Under the pieces are notes generated by a model. That model was not told the origin of the DNA and made no database searches. It saw only the letters and a list, made by a program, of their open reading frames with translations. From Escallonia rubra (taxonomy: Eukaryota; Streptophyta; Magnoliopsida; Escalloniales; Escalloniaceae), in the NCBI GenBank assembly GCA_033065855.1, contig JAVXUO010001233.1, positions 1 through 64,000 on the forward strand: a stretch of DNA of 64,000 bases, in the 5' to 3' direction. Position 1 is the stretch's first letter, and every line of letters starts with the position of its first letter. A program made the position numbers and the translations under genes. Positions 1 to 12,055 of this stretch are shown here, one piece after another.

Positions 1-1027
1 CATTTTTTGGTTCTTTCTTAAGGTTTATTAGATTAGGGTGATTGGGGGTCTAAAGATGACCCGGCTGTTAGGGAGATAGGGTTTGGAGGCTCTTTGGTCT
101 AGCCCTAGTTCGAGTTTTCAGTTTAGTTTCACCTGGGTTGGGGATTTTGGGGCCACAGGGGTACCCGGGGAGGGGGGTGAGGATGGTGTTCCAAGGGCCT
201 GTTTGGTTTTGGGTTTGGTTCCCAACTAGGGGTTCTTTCTTAATTGTAAGGTGTCCAATTTCAGAGGCAAAGACTGACTGTGCATCTAGGAGTTTAGCGT
301 TCGCACAAGGAAGGGTAGTCGTTTTGCGGTTAATCATGCGACCTCTCGTGTTTTGCTAGTTCATCTAGTTTTAGTATAGTATGATGATGGTTGTTCTTTT
401 TTAGGCTCATGTATTTGTAGTTTAGGTCTTTGTTAGATAGGGTGGATACTTGTTGGGTGAGTAGATGCATTAATGCGTTCTAAGTCAGTTTCATTTTTCC
501 TTTGCAGATTGTCCGGCGCTCCCTTATTCTTGTCATATTGTTAGCCTGATAACGAGGTTGTGCGTTGCATTGTGTGACACTACCCAACAAGGGAACGAAA
601 GAGTTATCCCTTTATTACTTGTAATATACTTTTACTTATGAAGTTCTTAATTTTTACTACCAAAAAAAAAAAAAAACATTATTTACACTTGCTATTGCTT
701 TACATGGTTTCCGTAACTTGATATGCTTGATTAATTGGTTTACAAGGGTAATTTATAATTTCATTTAGTACGACGATATGCGTGATGTAGAATGAGTTGA
801 CTTACTTATTTGTGACGATCACAAATTCATTTTTCTTCTATCATTAAATAATCAAATGTAGGCACAAATGCTAGACTTGTATGAAATTACATTCGAATTG
901 TCCATATTATTTTCTTGTTGTAGTACATGTCTTTACTCGTCACATTATGCATTCCGTACATGGCGCCCACGAATAAGAGCACCTAAGCCTGGGACTGGCT
1001 TTAGCAACTAATTATAGCCGATTTAGC
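1..1027. other. Intergenic sequence, nothing recognised
   Basis: No exon or repeat is identified in this first kilobase. Short open frames occur on both strands around 68-359, but they match no family I know and lack splice context. The stretch includes a phrase typical of plant repeat borders near 197-225 and an A-run at 662-676. It may belong to a repeat or to the 3' side of a neighbouring gene outside the window. Confidence 0.4.
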
Positions 1028-1138
1028 TTTTTTTTTTTTTAATAGTCAGAACTGCAATTTATATGACCGTCGGTACGGAGATTCGAACTCGAGTTTGGTC
1101 ATTCCTCAAGGCCTTTGCCACTCCACCACCCTTTGGTG
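1028..1138 (-). mobile_element. tRNA-derived SINE, minus strand
   Basis: Read on the minus strand, this segment starts with a pol III A-box-like sequence (GGTGGTGGAGTGGCAAAGGC, 1111-1130), has a B-box with the GTTCGAA core (about 1077-1093), and ends in a 13-nt A-run (seen as T at 1028-1040). The order A-box, B-box, A-tail in about 110 bp is that of a plant SINE, resembling the Au type. I did not find clear target-site duplications, so the exact borders are approximate. Confidence 0.6.
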
Positions 1139-2029
1139 CATTAAGAATTGTTTGATGCTTATATAACTTGGTACCTCCTTTTAGCCACCTCGCCAGTTGA
1201 CAACGCTCTGGTACCGCCAGTGAGGCTTTGAACGCGATAGCCTCTTGCCTTTCTAATGGTCTTAGTATGGATGCCTACAAGATGGCATCCGGGTGTTATG
1301 CGTTGATCAGCATCTTTAATGCCTGTGATGTTTACCTTTGTTACGGTATTTTTTATGATGATATATATTTTTACTTTTAACCAAAATAAAGCAGAAATTT
1401 GAGGGTCATATTCTCATTTTGAACTGCGAACAAGGATGCAGATCCAAGCATATTGTGCACAGAATCCCCTGTAATGCATATTGTGCTACAGACCACCACC
1501 TGTAATGCTTGGAGTTTCAACTGTAGCAGCAAGAAAAGATCAGAGCATCTTTGTTTCTGTAGCACCTGTAATCGGGCTTATTGCTAGCAGCCTCAGCCTC
1601 CTTAGAAGCAAGAGTGAAGTAATACTCTAGTTTTATCAGTCTTTTCATAAATCGACTTTCCTTAGCATCTCAGCTACTAATGTTTCCGGTAAGCAAATGC
1701 TCTTTGCATTGACAAAGCCAAACAATGAAGTTGCTCTTCGCCTTCACGAGCAATTGCCACGAAAAGAAAAAATAAAGAGTCTACCGTTATTCGTCTGCTT
1801 AAACATGTCCAGCAACTGCTATTTGTGCCCAGATGAAAGCTTAAGCCAATCTAACTGCTAAGCTATCCAACTAGACTCCTGGCAAGATGGATTCCTTGAA
1901 TTGCTCCAATTGGGGGGTGGATACTGGCAATTCAGAGCCCAAAGAAATAATCGTCAATACGTCGTGCCAAAATTGAAGATAACAGTACCACATTTTCTGA
2001 TAATCTGTAGCATATTAGTTTACTATAGG
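1139..2029. other. Downstream flank / probable 3'UTR of NEP1
   Basis: No coding exon is recognised. The part next to 2030 should hold the 3' untranslated region of NEP1, which is transcribed from the minus strand. No clear poly(A) signal can be assigned from sequence alone. Confidence 0.4.
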
Positions 2030-5000
2030 CTACAGAATCTTCCACTTGTGCTCCAAAGCATTACAGATCCTTGAAATACAAAAGGCCGCACTCAATGGAT
2101 ATCCGGAAACTGCAAAACGACAAGGTAGAACGGATCAAGTATGAAGATGAGAGTAATGATGATGATGTGTTTGGAATAAATTATTAAAAACCACATAAGG
2201 GTAGTTATAAATAACAATTAAATTGAGGTAGAATCGATTAAGTATGAATATGAGAGCAATTATGACGATATATTTGGAACAAAATTACTGGAAACAAAAG
2301 GGTCGTTATCAATAACAAATTAGAATTACAGCCAATACATAATCGTAAAGCCTCACCAACGCCAAGAACTACACCTTTGACCAATTAAGCTCAGAGACTT
2401 TGAAGATGACCCAATATGGCCCCTCATTACCATTACTATAACTAGGATGGTCATGATCTGGAAGTGAATTAGTTGGATTACATACGCTACGTTAACGAAT
2501 CTAATTCTTTCGAATGCGTCCTGGGTTGGTATATAAGACAAAGGCGAGGATTTAAAGATCTAAAGGTAGGTTGTCAGGTGGGTTACACCAAGATTCATGA
2601 TGGTAGGTATGCATCACAGCCGCTTTCACATCGACACTGACAGCATACACAACGTAATTTTCTCATATGTCAGCAAAGGTAAGTTATCAGTTTATGCCCT
2701 CATTTCAATCAACCAATTTAGCACTGGTGTAATTTGAACAAATATCCAGCATATATTAGACTTTTCTTCTATACATATCACATGGAGTAAATTTATTAAA
2801 CACAGGAATTATGGATCACTATAATGTAATTACAGAAAAATGCAATGCATTGGCGTGGTTAAAAATGAGCCGAAAATAAGTTTTACATGGGGTTTTAGGT
2901 GAAAATATAACTATTTGATTACTCTGGCACAATATGCAGCGGCGAGGCCAGGAGTGATGGTAAGGTCGGCGAACTTTAGTACCAATGAAAAAAAGTTTCT
3001 AAATTAAAGTGGGAAAGCCTTATGCATTTACAAATTTTCCATCTGTTAGACATGAAAATCTTTAAATTGGTACTTGACAGAAAGGAAATCCAAAACATTA
3101 GGTGGGCAAGTGCCCACACTAGGCTCTATCAGCCTCGCCACTGCATATACAGTGCAGCATGCAGCAAAGTAATTGGCAGAAAAAATGGACAAAATGCTTC
3201 TGCAATGCTGCAGTGACTCTTTCGGCGATAGGCTGGAAGTCCAGTTTCCACATAGTGTAGCATCTCTATTATGTCCCCAATTTTTTCCTAAAGGTTTCCA
3301 TTTCTGAGTGACCAAAATGGCGCTATGAAATTGAACTCTGAACTACATCATTTCCAAGTCATTTACAAACATGATCCTTTGTCAGAAGGAATGTAACAGC
3401 TCCTCTCATATTGAATTTAAGAAGAAAGCTGGCTTACCGAATTTGGCAAAACCCCTGACTTGCCATTGTTTCCTGAATTTTGTTCTTAAGTTCTTTTTTC
3501 AAACCCATTACACGACTCTTGTTAATTATTCATTCTTTATTGACATTTCTTACTTTTGGAGTTAAAATTACCATATACTACTATATGGTTGTCTAGCTGA
3601 AATAAAGGCAGAAGAAAGAGAATCAACTCCTTATTTGACCACATAAACAGTCAATACTAGAAATTGTTCTCAAAAAAGTTGTTCTCAAAAAAGTGCAAAG
3701 AGTTGCCAAGAAATACAAGGTAATACTTGAGAGTGAAAAGGACAATGAACTCAAACAACAAAAGACTGACCAGAACCGACAATGGAAAAGGAACGCAAAG
3801 AGACCTTCAATATATGTGCTTTTCACCAAAACAAAAAAAAAAGTGTCTACCTTAGACAATGTTTACAAATCCCGTCACCCTTCCTTTTAATGACGGCATT
3901 AAACGACAATTGCTTACCATATAAAACCTTCACAAGATTCCAGTTATATACAAGCACATTTATAGGCAATAAATGCCAACCAGTCTGCAGTATAACTAGT
4001 AGGAGGTAGGCCGTTGACCATGCAATTCGCAAATGGTGGTAAATAAAAGCTAATTGTCATGATAACGGGGATTATAATATTTACTACATATTAAAGAATT
4101 GAATGTAATTTAGAAGCAGCTTACTTGATATAAAATCATCTGCGAACTCCTTATCGATTCTCCCATGGGCCATTGCACCAACCTGTACGAACATAGCATG
4201 AGTAGGATAAAAGCTAATTATCATGATAACGGTGGTAAATAAAAGCTAATTCGCAAATGGTGGTAAATAAAAGCTAATTATCATGATAACGGGATTATAA
4301 TATTTACTACAAGTATGAAAGCACGTATCACATTATGAGTTACATCTGAGCATACCACAAAAACAAGATTTTCATCATTGCCAGCAGCAACAGAAAAATA
4401 GTCCTTCATATCAACCAACTTTTCTGAACTATGTGAGAAGCCTGTTGTGCCAATAAAATTTCGAGAAAAAAAAAAGTCAATTTCTGACAAGCAACTCATT
4501 GAATGGACACAATTGGACAGTATCACTCACCGATCTTACGAGAGTTGAGGGGTAGATACTGGGTTACAGGGTTCTTGACCACGCGCATAAGCTTTTCGCG
4601 CTTACCAACAGCATTTATACTTAGTTTTTGCAGCAGCTGCACTGCAATGCTTATTCAAAAAAATTAAGCAATAAAAAGTATAACATAACTCGTGCAATGG
4701 AAAAAAGTAGTTGAACTTACGGATGATGCCAGAAAACCGCTTATATGTACGTGGAATACGAACATGTGGCTTAACTTCAAAGAGAACACCTTTCTCTGTT
4801 CTCACGTACACAGAACGTATCCTCCCAGCTTTGTTCAACGGGCTATCTAAGATCATTAACAATGCCTGGGCATATAAAGTGTTTAAATCATAAATCCAAC
4901 AACGGGGGTAAAACCATCAACAACAGGCTAATATACATCAGTATAAACCCCAATTTTTTGTCATAATTGTGATGGATAGCCTTTTCTTTTTCCTATTTTT

Positions 5001-5083
5001 GAGGGTGCAGGGAACTGACTTAGACTTGCCTCACTGATTGGGAGATGATAAAGCCTCACGTGCTTGTGGCAGTAGCCACATCA

Positions 5084-5117
<34 letters not shown>

Positions 5118-6185
5118 TCAAAGTACAACTCCATACCTGCACAAGCGCACACACACATCTACCCCCCGTACCATAAACGTAGAATCATGAAGATCATGCC
5201 ACATAGATCTTATAGCAAAAACACTTCTGGCCAACGCTTCAAAAGCCTCAAGTACCCAAGTCGACTAACCTGGTGAGCTATGTCAGGCCTATAGTTAGCA
5301 GGATTCCGGTTATGTCTTTTCAGAAAATTGGCATGATCTTCTGAGCTCAAGAGCTGGTAACTCTGTTACATATACAAACAAACGATTACACCAAATAAGG
5401 AGAAAGAAAAAAAAATTCATCCATAAAACAGATGTAAAGTCTAACAAAATGGGGAGAATCCTCACATTAAACACACACAGAGACACAAACCCATCATCAA
5501 GACATTTTAAGTGAAAGAGAAGTGAAGGGAAACTCTGTTACATATACAAACAAACGATTACACCAAATAAGGAGAACGAAAAAAAATTCATCCATAAAAC
5601 AGATGTAAAGTCTAACAAAATGGGGAGAATCCTCACATTAAACACACACAGAGACACAAACCCATCATCAAGACATTTTAAGTGAAAGAGAAGTGAAGGG
5701 AAAAGAAATTATCTTTACCTTACATAAACACAAATCATTAAGAAATTAAAAAAGGTGAAAGAAGTTACCTTCACCTCACAATCACACAGACAGGCAGTTG
5801 GATTCTATCCCATCAACATGAAAATCCAAAAATAGCGAAAAAAGAAATAACCCCATAGACAAATACCCAAAACCAATACAATTTGGGAAAAAATGACCTT
5901 TCCAACTTTGGCAACTTCAAGAGAGGCCTTTTCAAGGATGAAAATGACTCCAGGGTCACTTTTCTGATTGGAGGGTACAACTGGGATGCCAGAAAGCTCT
6001 TCATTTGGGTTATCCTCCTCATCTCGTGTAGTAATTTCTTCTTCTTCTTCCTTTCTGGGTTTTTTGGGCGATTCCTCTTCTATGAACTGTTCTGTAACTT
6101 CTTCTTCTTCTTCCCTGCTGTAGCCTTCATCTCTCTTCTTTCTCTTGCGCCCTCCTCCTCCTTTGATTTTAAACGGCCGCACCAT
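2030..6185 (-). CDS. NEP1: Ribosomal RNA small-subunit methyltransferase NEP1 (EMG1), 7 exons
   Basis: SPOUT-class enzyme that N1-methylates a pseudouridine in the 18S rRNA and helps assemble the 40S subunit in the nucleolus. Exons in transcript order are 6185-5898, 5362-5270, 4865-4721, 4641-4531, 4441-4356, 4182-4125 and 2109-2030. They join to 861 nt (286 aa plus stop), all introns are GT-AG, and phases match throughout. The first ~70 residues are charged and low in complexity, as in plant orthologues. Then come [18 protein letters not shown], the DHANFL and [12 protein letters not shown] blocks, the RNA-contacting [20 protein letters not shown] block, [10 protein letters not shown] and the C-terminal [19 protein letters not shown], which form the SAM-binding knot. 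The ATG at 6185 was chosen because it begins the conserved MVRPFKIKG start; an upstream in-frame ATG (6266) would add 27 unconserved residues. The 2.0-kb intron 6 isolates the last 25 codons. The gene appears intact and is divergent from NOL10. Confidence 0.96.
2124..2328. repeat. Degenerate 103-bp tandem duplication in NEP1 intron 6
   Basis: Two imperfect copies, starting near 2123 and 2226, share the order AGGTAGAA, CAAGTATGAA, GATGAGAG/ATGAGAGC, TTTGGAA and a run ending in AATAACAA. The divergence suggests an old duplication. It lies just upstream (transcript sense) of the last NEP1 exon. Confidence 0.6.
4039..4313. repeat. Direct repeats on both sides of NEP1 exon 6
   Basis: A ~48-bp sequence (AAATAAAAGCTAATT, CATGATAACGG, TTATAATATTTACTAC) occurs at about 4039-4086 in intron 6 and at about 4265-4313 in intron 5. 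Two partial copies lie at 4206-4250. Exon 6 (4125-4182) therefore sits between direct repeats. The sequence looks like local duplication; no element type is recognised. Confidence 0.7.
5359..5702. repeat. 172-bp tandem duplication in NEP1 intron 1
   Basis: Copy 1 (5359-5530) and copy 2 (5531-5702) are almost identical over the full 172-bp period. The junction phrase AACTCTGTTACATATAC begins each. Copy 1 reaches into the splice acceptor and first bases of exon 2, so the duplicated unit carries a second copy of the acceptor sequence. The near identity indicates a recent event. Confidence 0.9.
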
Positions 6186-6639
6186 CTCCACGTTCAACTG
6201 AATAGGGCTTTCTTTGAGGGTTTTGGAAGGTTTCGAGATTCGACTGTTGAGCGAGTGCAAAACCACTGCGATGATTTACTAGGGCATACTATCGGGTGGT
6301 CCAAATTGTAATTACCAAGAGGGTGGGGACATATATGTGCAATGTAATTGCAGTGGTTAAATTACATTTCTTACCCTTACTTTTGGACCTATTCATTTAG
6401 TATTTACTTCCTCTTTGATTCCTTTTATATTTGTGACTAAAGTCTGAGATTATGTAAAAGAAACATCTATTTCTGGCTAATATGTTTTTGACATCAAGTG
6501 ATGGTGTAAAAGATGTTATAGGTGTAAACAGACAGTCTTTTATGTAAATTTGCAAACGTTAAAGTTGGTAAGTCACCTCAAAACGCGTGGAAGGAAAATT
6601 TTCTTACTTAGCTTAAGTCACAAAAAAATTTCACTTAGC
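6186..6639. promoter_or_regulatory. NEP1 5' flank / promoter region
   Basis: This is the unique, AT-rich sequence between the NEP1 start codon and the first repeat. On the minus strand it holds an AAAACCCTCAAA motif (about 6214-6225), a weak match to the telo-box common upstream of plant ribosome-biogenesis genes. No clear TATA element can be assigned. The original shared promoter with NOL10 has been interrupted by the element island to the right. Confidence 0.35.
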
Positions 6640-7691
6640 TTTGATGCCAAGGAAGCGGATTCGCAGTAGACGAAGAGGTGCTACAAGGAATGCAGTCTGA
6701 GTCAGATGCCAAGTACACTTAGGTTCAGAGTCAATGATAGAGAAAGGGCAGAAATCAAGGGCTTCCCACACAGAGTCAAGGATAGGGATAGAGCGTGATG
6801 GCGCAAGGTGAATACACTATGACAGTTGCAGTTCAATGCTTAGGTCCAGCATCGGAGTCCTGTTTGTTTCTCTCTTTAAAATTCTGTAACTCTGGAATTC
6901 TAGAGTGAGAAAGTGAAAATGAGTTATGAAAATGTGAAGTCGTGAAGATCGCCCTAAATGAATTCTCAAGCCCCTATTGATATCAACCGACCCTTAGCGC
7001 TCTCTAAGGGTGACACCTCACCTAGGGGGTCCACACATGCCAGTGCTACACGGACTGTCAGATCGCATATTAACCAGGCACGCTTCTCACGACGTCGATA
7101 TGTCTGTCTGGAAAGATTAGCTCACACAACACCGATGTGGCTAGAGAACCCCTTGATCTAGCCTCCAGTCCAAAGCCCTTACAGAATCCAAAAGGACTTT
7201 AAGAGACGCCAAGGACCTAACAGCGATGGGGAAGGCCAGACGCCCAACTGCAAGGAGGACTGGGCGGGATGCCCTCCGGAGACATGCTCCCACCTCGGAG
7301 TGACCCGGGGGTCATAGTCCTTAAGGGTGTCGATGAAAAGCGCCGTGTACCGGAGTACGTAGACTAGTCACGCAGACACCCTGGTAGAGATAGTATCTGA
7401 AAGAGCGAGCCTATCCCGTGGGTGAGTCCTCATGTTTAAACAGTCAGAGTGCGCCAAGGTAGTATTCCGGAGGAGTCGCCTACCTGACGAGCCGATGTAG
7501 TGTCCGGAAGGAATCGCCTGCCCGATATGCCGAGGTAGTGTCCGGAGGAGTCGCCAACCCGGCCTAACGTGCCGAGACAGTGTTCTGAAGGAGTCGCCTA
7601 CCTGGCGGAAGAGGAGTTTTCATACGGGAGCACTTGGAGCTCCCTGGCGGAGATAGTGTCTTAGAGAGCGAGCCTATCATGCGGGTGAGTC

Positions 7692-10602
7692 CACTACAAG
7701 AAAAAAGCACTTTTACTGATTTACAATTCCGTCGCTAAAAGTCCTTATTCTGTCGCCAAAGACTTTTAGTGACGGGCACCCCGTCACTAAAAGTCTGCCG
7801 CTAATAACCCCGTCGCTAAAAGTTTGGCGACAGACACTAAGTTCGTTTAGCGACGGAGTGTCCGTCGCTAAATATAATTTATGTATTTTAATTTTAAAAA
7901 AAAAATTTGAACAATATTTATTTAGAAAAATATTTAGTGACGGAATATTCCGTCGCTAAAGATTTTACCGACAGACTTTTAGCGACGGCAATTCCGTCTC
8001 TAAAAAACCATCGTAAAAATAATGGACCTTTTGCTAAATTTCCGTCACCAAAACCTTTAGCGAAAGAAATTTTCATCGCTAAAAGATTTTTACTCACTGT
8101 CCTTGTAGACTTTTAGCAACGAAAAATAAATTCGTCACTAAAAATAAGTTAAATTTTTTTTTTGTTTTCTCTATATCCGAACCTGTAATTCAAATTTCAA
8201 TCCCAACCAATCCACATCCATCAACAAACAATTTTCAATCCACATTAAATTAGCAATTATATAACCTTAAAACACAAATTATATTCAAATTATGTTATAA
8301 TTGAACAAATATTATATTCAACGTTGTCTAGCTGTGAGCCAAATATAATAGGGGGCGGGGACAAGGACGGGATGGGGATAAAAATAAGGGAGGGGAGCAC
8401 AATTCTAGGGGGTAGGGGAGGGGAAGAGGGCTCAGTAATACCGGGATCTGGATCCTGCTGCTCGTCATCGTCTACGATGGTGTCACGGATCCGGCTCACA
8501 GTGTCCAACAATAATCGCCTACATTAAAAGCACGCACATATTCTCGTTAGTAATTCTAAATTGTGTTTATTCATGTATATTGACTTCATAATTCTAACTC
8601 TCGAGCAATGTACCTCTTCTTGAGCCTTCCTCATCCTGACCACCTCTCAAGCAATGTGACGAACATCCTCCAGGTGTAAATGTTGCTCCGCGATCAGTGT
8701 CTATGTCTAATGTTGCTCATGCAAGATTAAAAGGATGTAGGACACCAGATTTATTTGCACTTGGAGAAACACCAGAGAAAGTGTACCAAACATTCAAGAC
8801 ATAAAATACGGAGCATGAGTCAATACATTGTTTTATAAACACTTAACTTTTCCAAATTGTCCAAAGTGGACATCTAAAGGCTCATTACAAAGCATTACTT
8901 TGTAATGTGTATCTTTGAACGAAACTAAGGGTTTTTATGGATGCATGCTTTTAAATTTTGGTAATATGCAAGAATCTTCCGAAATATCAAAATTTCGAAA
9001 AGATGGAATCATTAGGTTGATTTGCAGGAACATGTCATAACCAAAATGATTCACTTTCAAATTCATTGACAACAAGTTGTAACCAATTTGTTGTCAATGG
9101 ACTTCATAAAATAACAACTAATGTTCCTAATGCGGGCAGTCGACTCATGTTTCTCAGTGAAATATGAAGTTCATTCATGTAGTTGATACTGTGTTACCTG
9201 TGATTATTTAAAGTTTGATTTAGTGATGTGTAATATTTAGGGTTGAGGTTTACGGTTTAGTTAAGGTTAAGGATGTATTTAGGGTTTAAGTTATAGAATA
9301 TACGACTTAAGTAGAAGGATATTTGTATTTAGAGGTACGGTTTAGAGTTAATTAGAATTTAGGGTTTAATTAGGGTTAATTAGAGTCAAATAGAGCCATA
9401 GAGTTAATTAAGGCTAATTTTACGGTTAGGGCTTATTAGGTTTAATTAGGGTTAATTACGGTTTATTAGGATTAATAAGAGAGTTTAATTGTGGCTAATT
9501 AAATCTAACTGGGGTTAATTAGGACTAAATTGGGTTAATTATGGTTAATTAGGATTTAATTAGAGTTAATTAGGTTTATTATGGTTAATTAGGGTTTAAG
9601 AATTTTTTTGAACTATCAATACAATTATACATTATAACAAATTAAATACAATTATAACAAATACAATTCTAACATAATTTTTTTCCTAACTATCAATAAA
9701 ATTTGAACATGTTTTTAATACAATTAAAACACATTATAACAAACACAATTTATTTCTAACAAATAAAAAATTAATACAATTAATTTAAATACATTATAAT
9801 TATTTAGGAAAAATACATACTGCATTTGTGAAGGTTGACGGCCGGCGAAGTGGACGGTGGCATTAGGCGGTGAAGCAGCGTTGTGGCGATGGATCTACGG
9901 TGGAACGATGGGAAGGGCGACCAACAGTGAAGGGAGGGAGAGGCTGACGACCAGAGGTGGGAAGGGGGACAGAGTTGGGGCGGCGCTGCGTTGACCTGGG
10001 GAAGGGAGACCGGAGGTGGATCGCGAGTGGAATGGAGAGAGAAAAGAGAGAACAACAAGGAAAACAAAGAAAAAACTATGGGTTGTGCAATTAAAACACT
10101 TTTAGCGACGAATTTTCCCTTCTCTAGAAGTCCGTCGCTGAAAGAGTATTTTTTTTTCAATTTTTTTGGACTTTTAACGACAGAATTTACAGTCGCTAAA
10201 AGTCCATCACCAAACATTTTTTTCATTTTTTTTACTTTTAGCAACAGAAAATTGTTCGTCGCTAATAGTCTATCGTGAAAAGTAATTAACTTATGACTTT
10301 TAGCAACAGACTTTTAGTTACGAAATATAGTCCATCGATTAAAGACATAAAAATTTTGGAAAAAATACTTTTAGCGATAGATTTTTGTCCATCGCTAATA
10401 GTCCGTCTCTAAAACTATTTTCAAAATTCACCGGAAAAATAAAATACTGTAAATTTATTTAAGCGATGAATTATCTGTCGGTAAAATCCCATCGTTAAAA
10501 GACCGTCGCTAGCGACGAGAGTGTCCGTCGCTAAAAACCTTTAGTGATGGACTTTTAGCGACAGATTTGGATCCGTCACTAAAGACTCTTTTTCTTCTAC
10601 CG
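7692..10602. mobile_element. Non-autonomous CACTA (En/Spm-type) transposon, 2.9 kb
   Basis: The left end reads CACTACAAGAAAAAAGCAC. The right end, reverse-complemented, reads CGGTAGAAGAAAAAGAGTC, a decayed version of the same terminal repeat. The 3-bp target duplication GTC lies at 7689-7691 and 10603-10605. Both ends (7692-8140 and 10090-10602) are packed with subterminal repeats of the TTTAGCGACGG / CCGTCGCTAAA type in both orientations, as in CACTA elements. A minus-strand frame at 8290-8511 and decayed coding-like sequence to about 8760 may be the last remnant of an En/Spm ORF; no transposase domain remains. The family X phrase GAGTCCTTGTG at 25467-25477 preserves the uninterrupted insertion site. 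Confidence 0.9.
9230..9600. repeat. Degenerate GGGTTAATTA array inside the CACTA element
   Basis: About 370 bp made of variants of AGGGTTAATT/AGGTTTAATTAGGG with a period of roughly 12-20 bp. It resembles degenerate telomere-like DNA but contains few exact TTTAGGG units. It lies in the middle of the CACTA element, between its two subterminal repeat zones. Confidence 0.7.
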
Positions 10603-10720
10603 GTCCTTGTGTCGGAACATTAAGAGCGCCAAGGTAGTGTAATACCTGGGCTTGTATTCTGTCGACGTGTGGTATTTTACTTTAACAGAATTAATTTTGG
10701 TGATTTTTCCATACTTTTAC

Positions 10721-11281
10721 GAAAAAGGAGGTCGCAGGTGAATTTAAGGAAAAAGTTGTGGGGGTTTTTGGTACTCTAATTAGGGCAGCCATATTAAAGG
10801 GGCTTACGGGGGTGGTCGTCTTTAGAATTTCTTAAGTAAAACCTAGAGAGAGAGAAGAGCCCTTAGGGCAAATTTTCCCAGGTAAAAATTCTACCATCTC
10901 TCTTCTTCTTTTTTCCCATGCATGATTATTGTTGTAGGTTTAATGTGTATTGCAAGTTGTGTGCAGCTGGAGAGAGAGAGAGAGAGAGAAAGAAGGGGAT
11001 AGATCTTGATCTAAGTTTAGGGTTTGGTGGCGGTGGCGTGTGATGTGTGCGAGTGAGGGATAGTGGGAAGGGGGCTGCCATGGTGATGGTGAGGCATGAG
11101 GTGGTGCAGTTGCAAGGAGGAGAGAAGGGCTGTCGTGGTGGTGGTGCATAAGGTGGTGTGATTTCGAGGGGGAGAGAGGGGTTACCGTGGGCAACCATGG
11201 TGGTGGTGGGGTGTGAATGGGGTGTAGAGAGAATGATAAAAAAAATTAGGGTTAGGGTTTTGTTGGTGGTGAGAAATATGG

Positions 11282-11318
<37 letters not shown>

Positions 11319-12055
11319 GTAGGTGGGGTTGTGGCTGTCGTGGCGGTGGCTGCCGTGAAAGGGGGGAGGTGAACGTGGGGCAGAGGTGGCAGTGGCCATC
11401 GTGAGGTGGTGGTGGTGTGTGATGTGGAAAAGGAAAGAGAGACAGAGACAGAGAGAGAGAGGGGTAAAATGAGGGTTAGGTTTAGGGTTTTGGGGAAGAA
11501 GATGATGAATAGGGTCGAAAAACGTCACTAAAACGCCTTTTTCCCCTACAGTCCGTTGTCCAAAATTTTTAAAAACCCAAAAAAATCTATACATTCATCC
11601 CAAAAAAAATTATTCTTTATCATTCAATCCATAAAGAAAACTTCAACATTCACAAACTTACCTTGCTTGAGTGAAGCTTGAAGCAAGTGTTACTCGAAGC
11701 TTGAAGAGAGCTAAAAATGGAAGCAAGTGAATCTCAAGGATATGAAAATGCAAAAAGATCTGAGAATTAGGAAACTTCCGGGTATAGGTGCAAATCGTCT
11801 GCGATACTGTACGGTGGATAGTGTTGGGGACAAACCTGTCGTATACAGAAATAAAGGTACAGAAATAAAACTGACAAGTGTCAGTCGTGTCAGTCAAAAA
11901 GTCGTCCGCTACACTGTGTCGTGGAAGGCTGACAGCTTGGACGGCTGACAGCTTTTGAAAAAAAAAAGATCTGGGCCGTCCATCCCATATCGCGCTTGTA
12001 ACTTCTCTTATTTTGCTAGCGCTATCAACGAATCAGCTCCATATATATATATATT
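10721..12055. other. Left flank of the MULE: low-complexity DNA with GA and CA repeats
   Basis: No gene is supported. The segment contains a GA run at 10970-10992, a CA microsatellite at about 11284-11314, a GGTGGTGG-rich tract, and a segment (11340-11585) that recurs at 24340-24585. Sequence between 11590 and 11955 is unassigned. The final bases (12040-12055) are an AT microsatellite abutting the MULE. Confidence 0.5.
11340..11585 (+). repeat. Segment duplicated on the other side of the MULE (copy 1)
   Basis: Shares with 24340-24585, in the same orientation, the phrases GTGGCCATCGTGAGGTGG, GGGTTTTGGGGAAGAAGATG-like sequence, GGGTCGAAAAACGTC, CTAAAAC and TTTTTCCCCTACAGTCC. The CGTC(A/G)CTAAAA part resembles CACTA subterminal repeats, so both copies may be ends of an older CACTA-like family. 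Confidence 0.7.

Larger units (their letters stand above)
6640..10720. repeat. Dispersed GC-rich repeat 'family X', copy 1, split by a CACTA element
   Basis: Segments 6640-7691 and 10603-~10720 belong to one non-coding repeat that recurs at 26566-27340 (the same phrases in the same order, e.g. CTCGGAGTGACCC and GATGCCCTCCG) and, for the GAGTCGCCTACC tandem motifs, at 25310-25640. It has no recognisable protein. It could be a LARD/TRIM-type non-autonomous retroelement or a long DNA-element terminus; I cannot classify it. The right-hand limit is approximate. Confidence 0.55.

Noticed and set aside
9230..9600. True interstitial telomere
   Set aside because: Exact TTTAGGG units are rare; the dominant unit is a TTAATTAGGG variant inside a transposon.
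10926..11594. A 222-codon minus-strand frame
   Set aside because: Low-complexity His/Pro/Thr-rich translation of GGTGGTGG and CA/GA repeats; no conserved domain.
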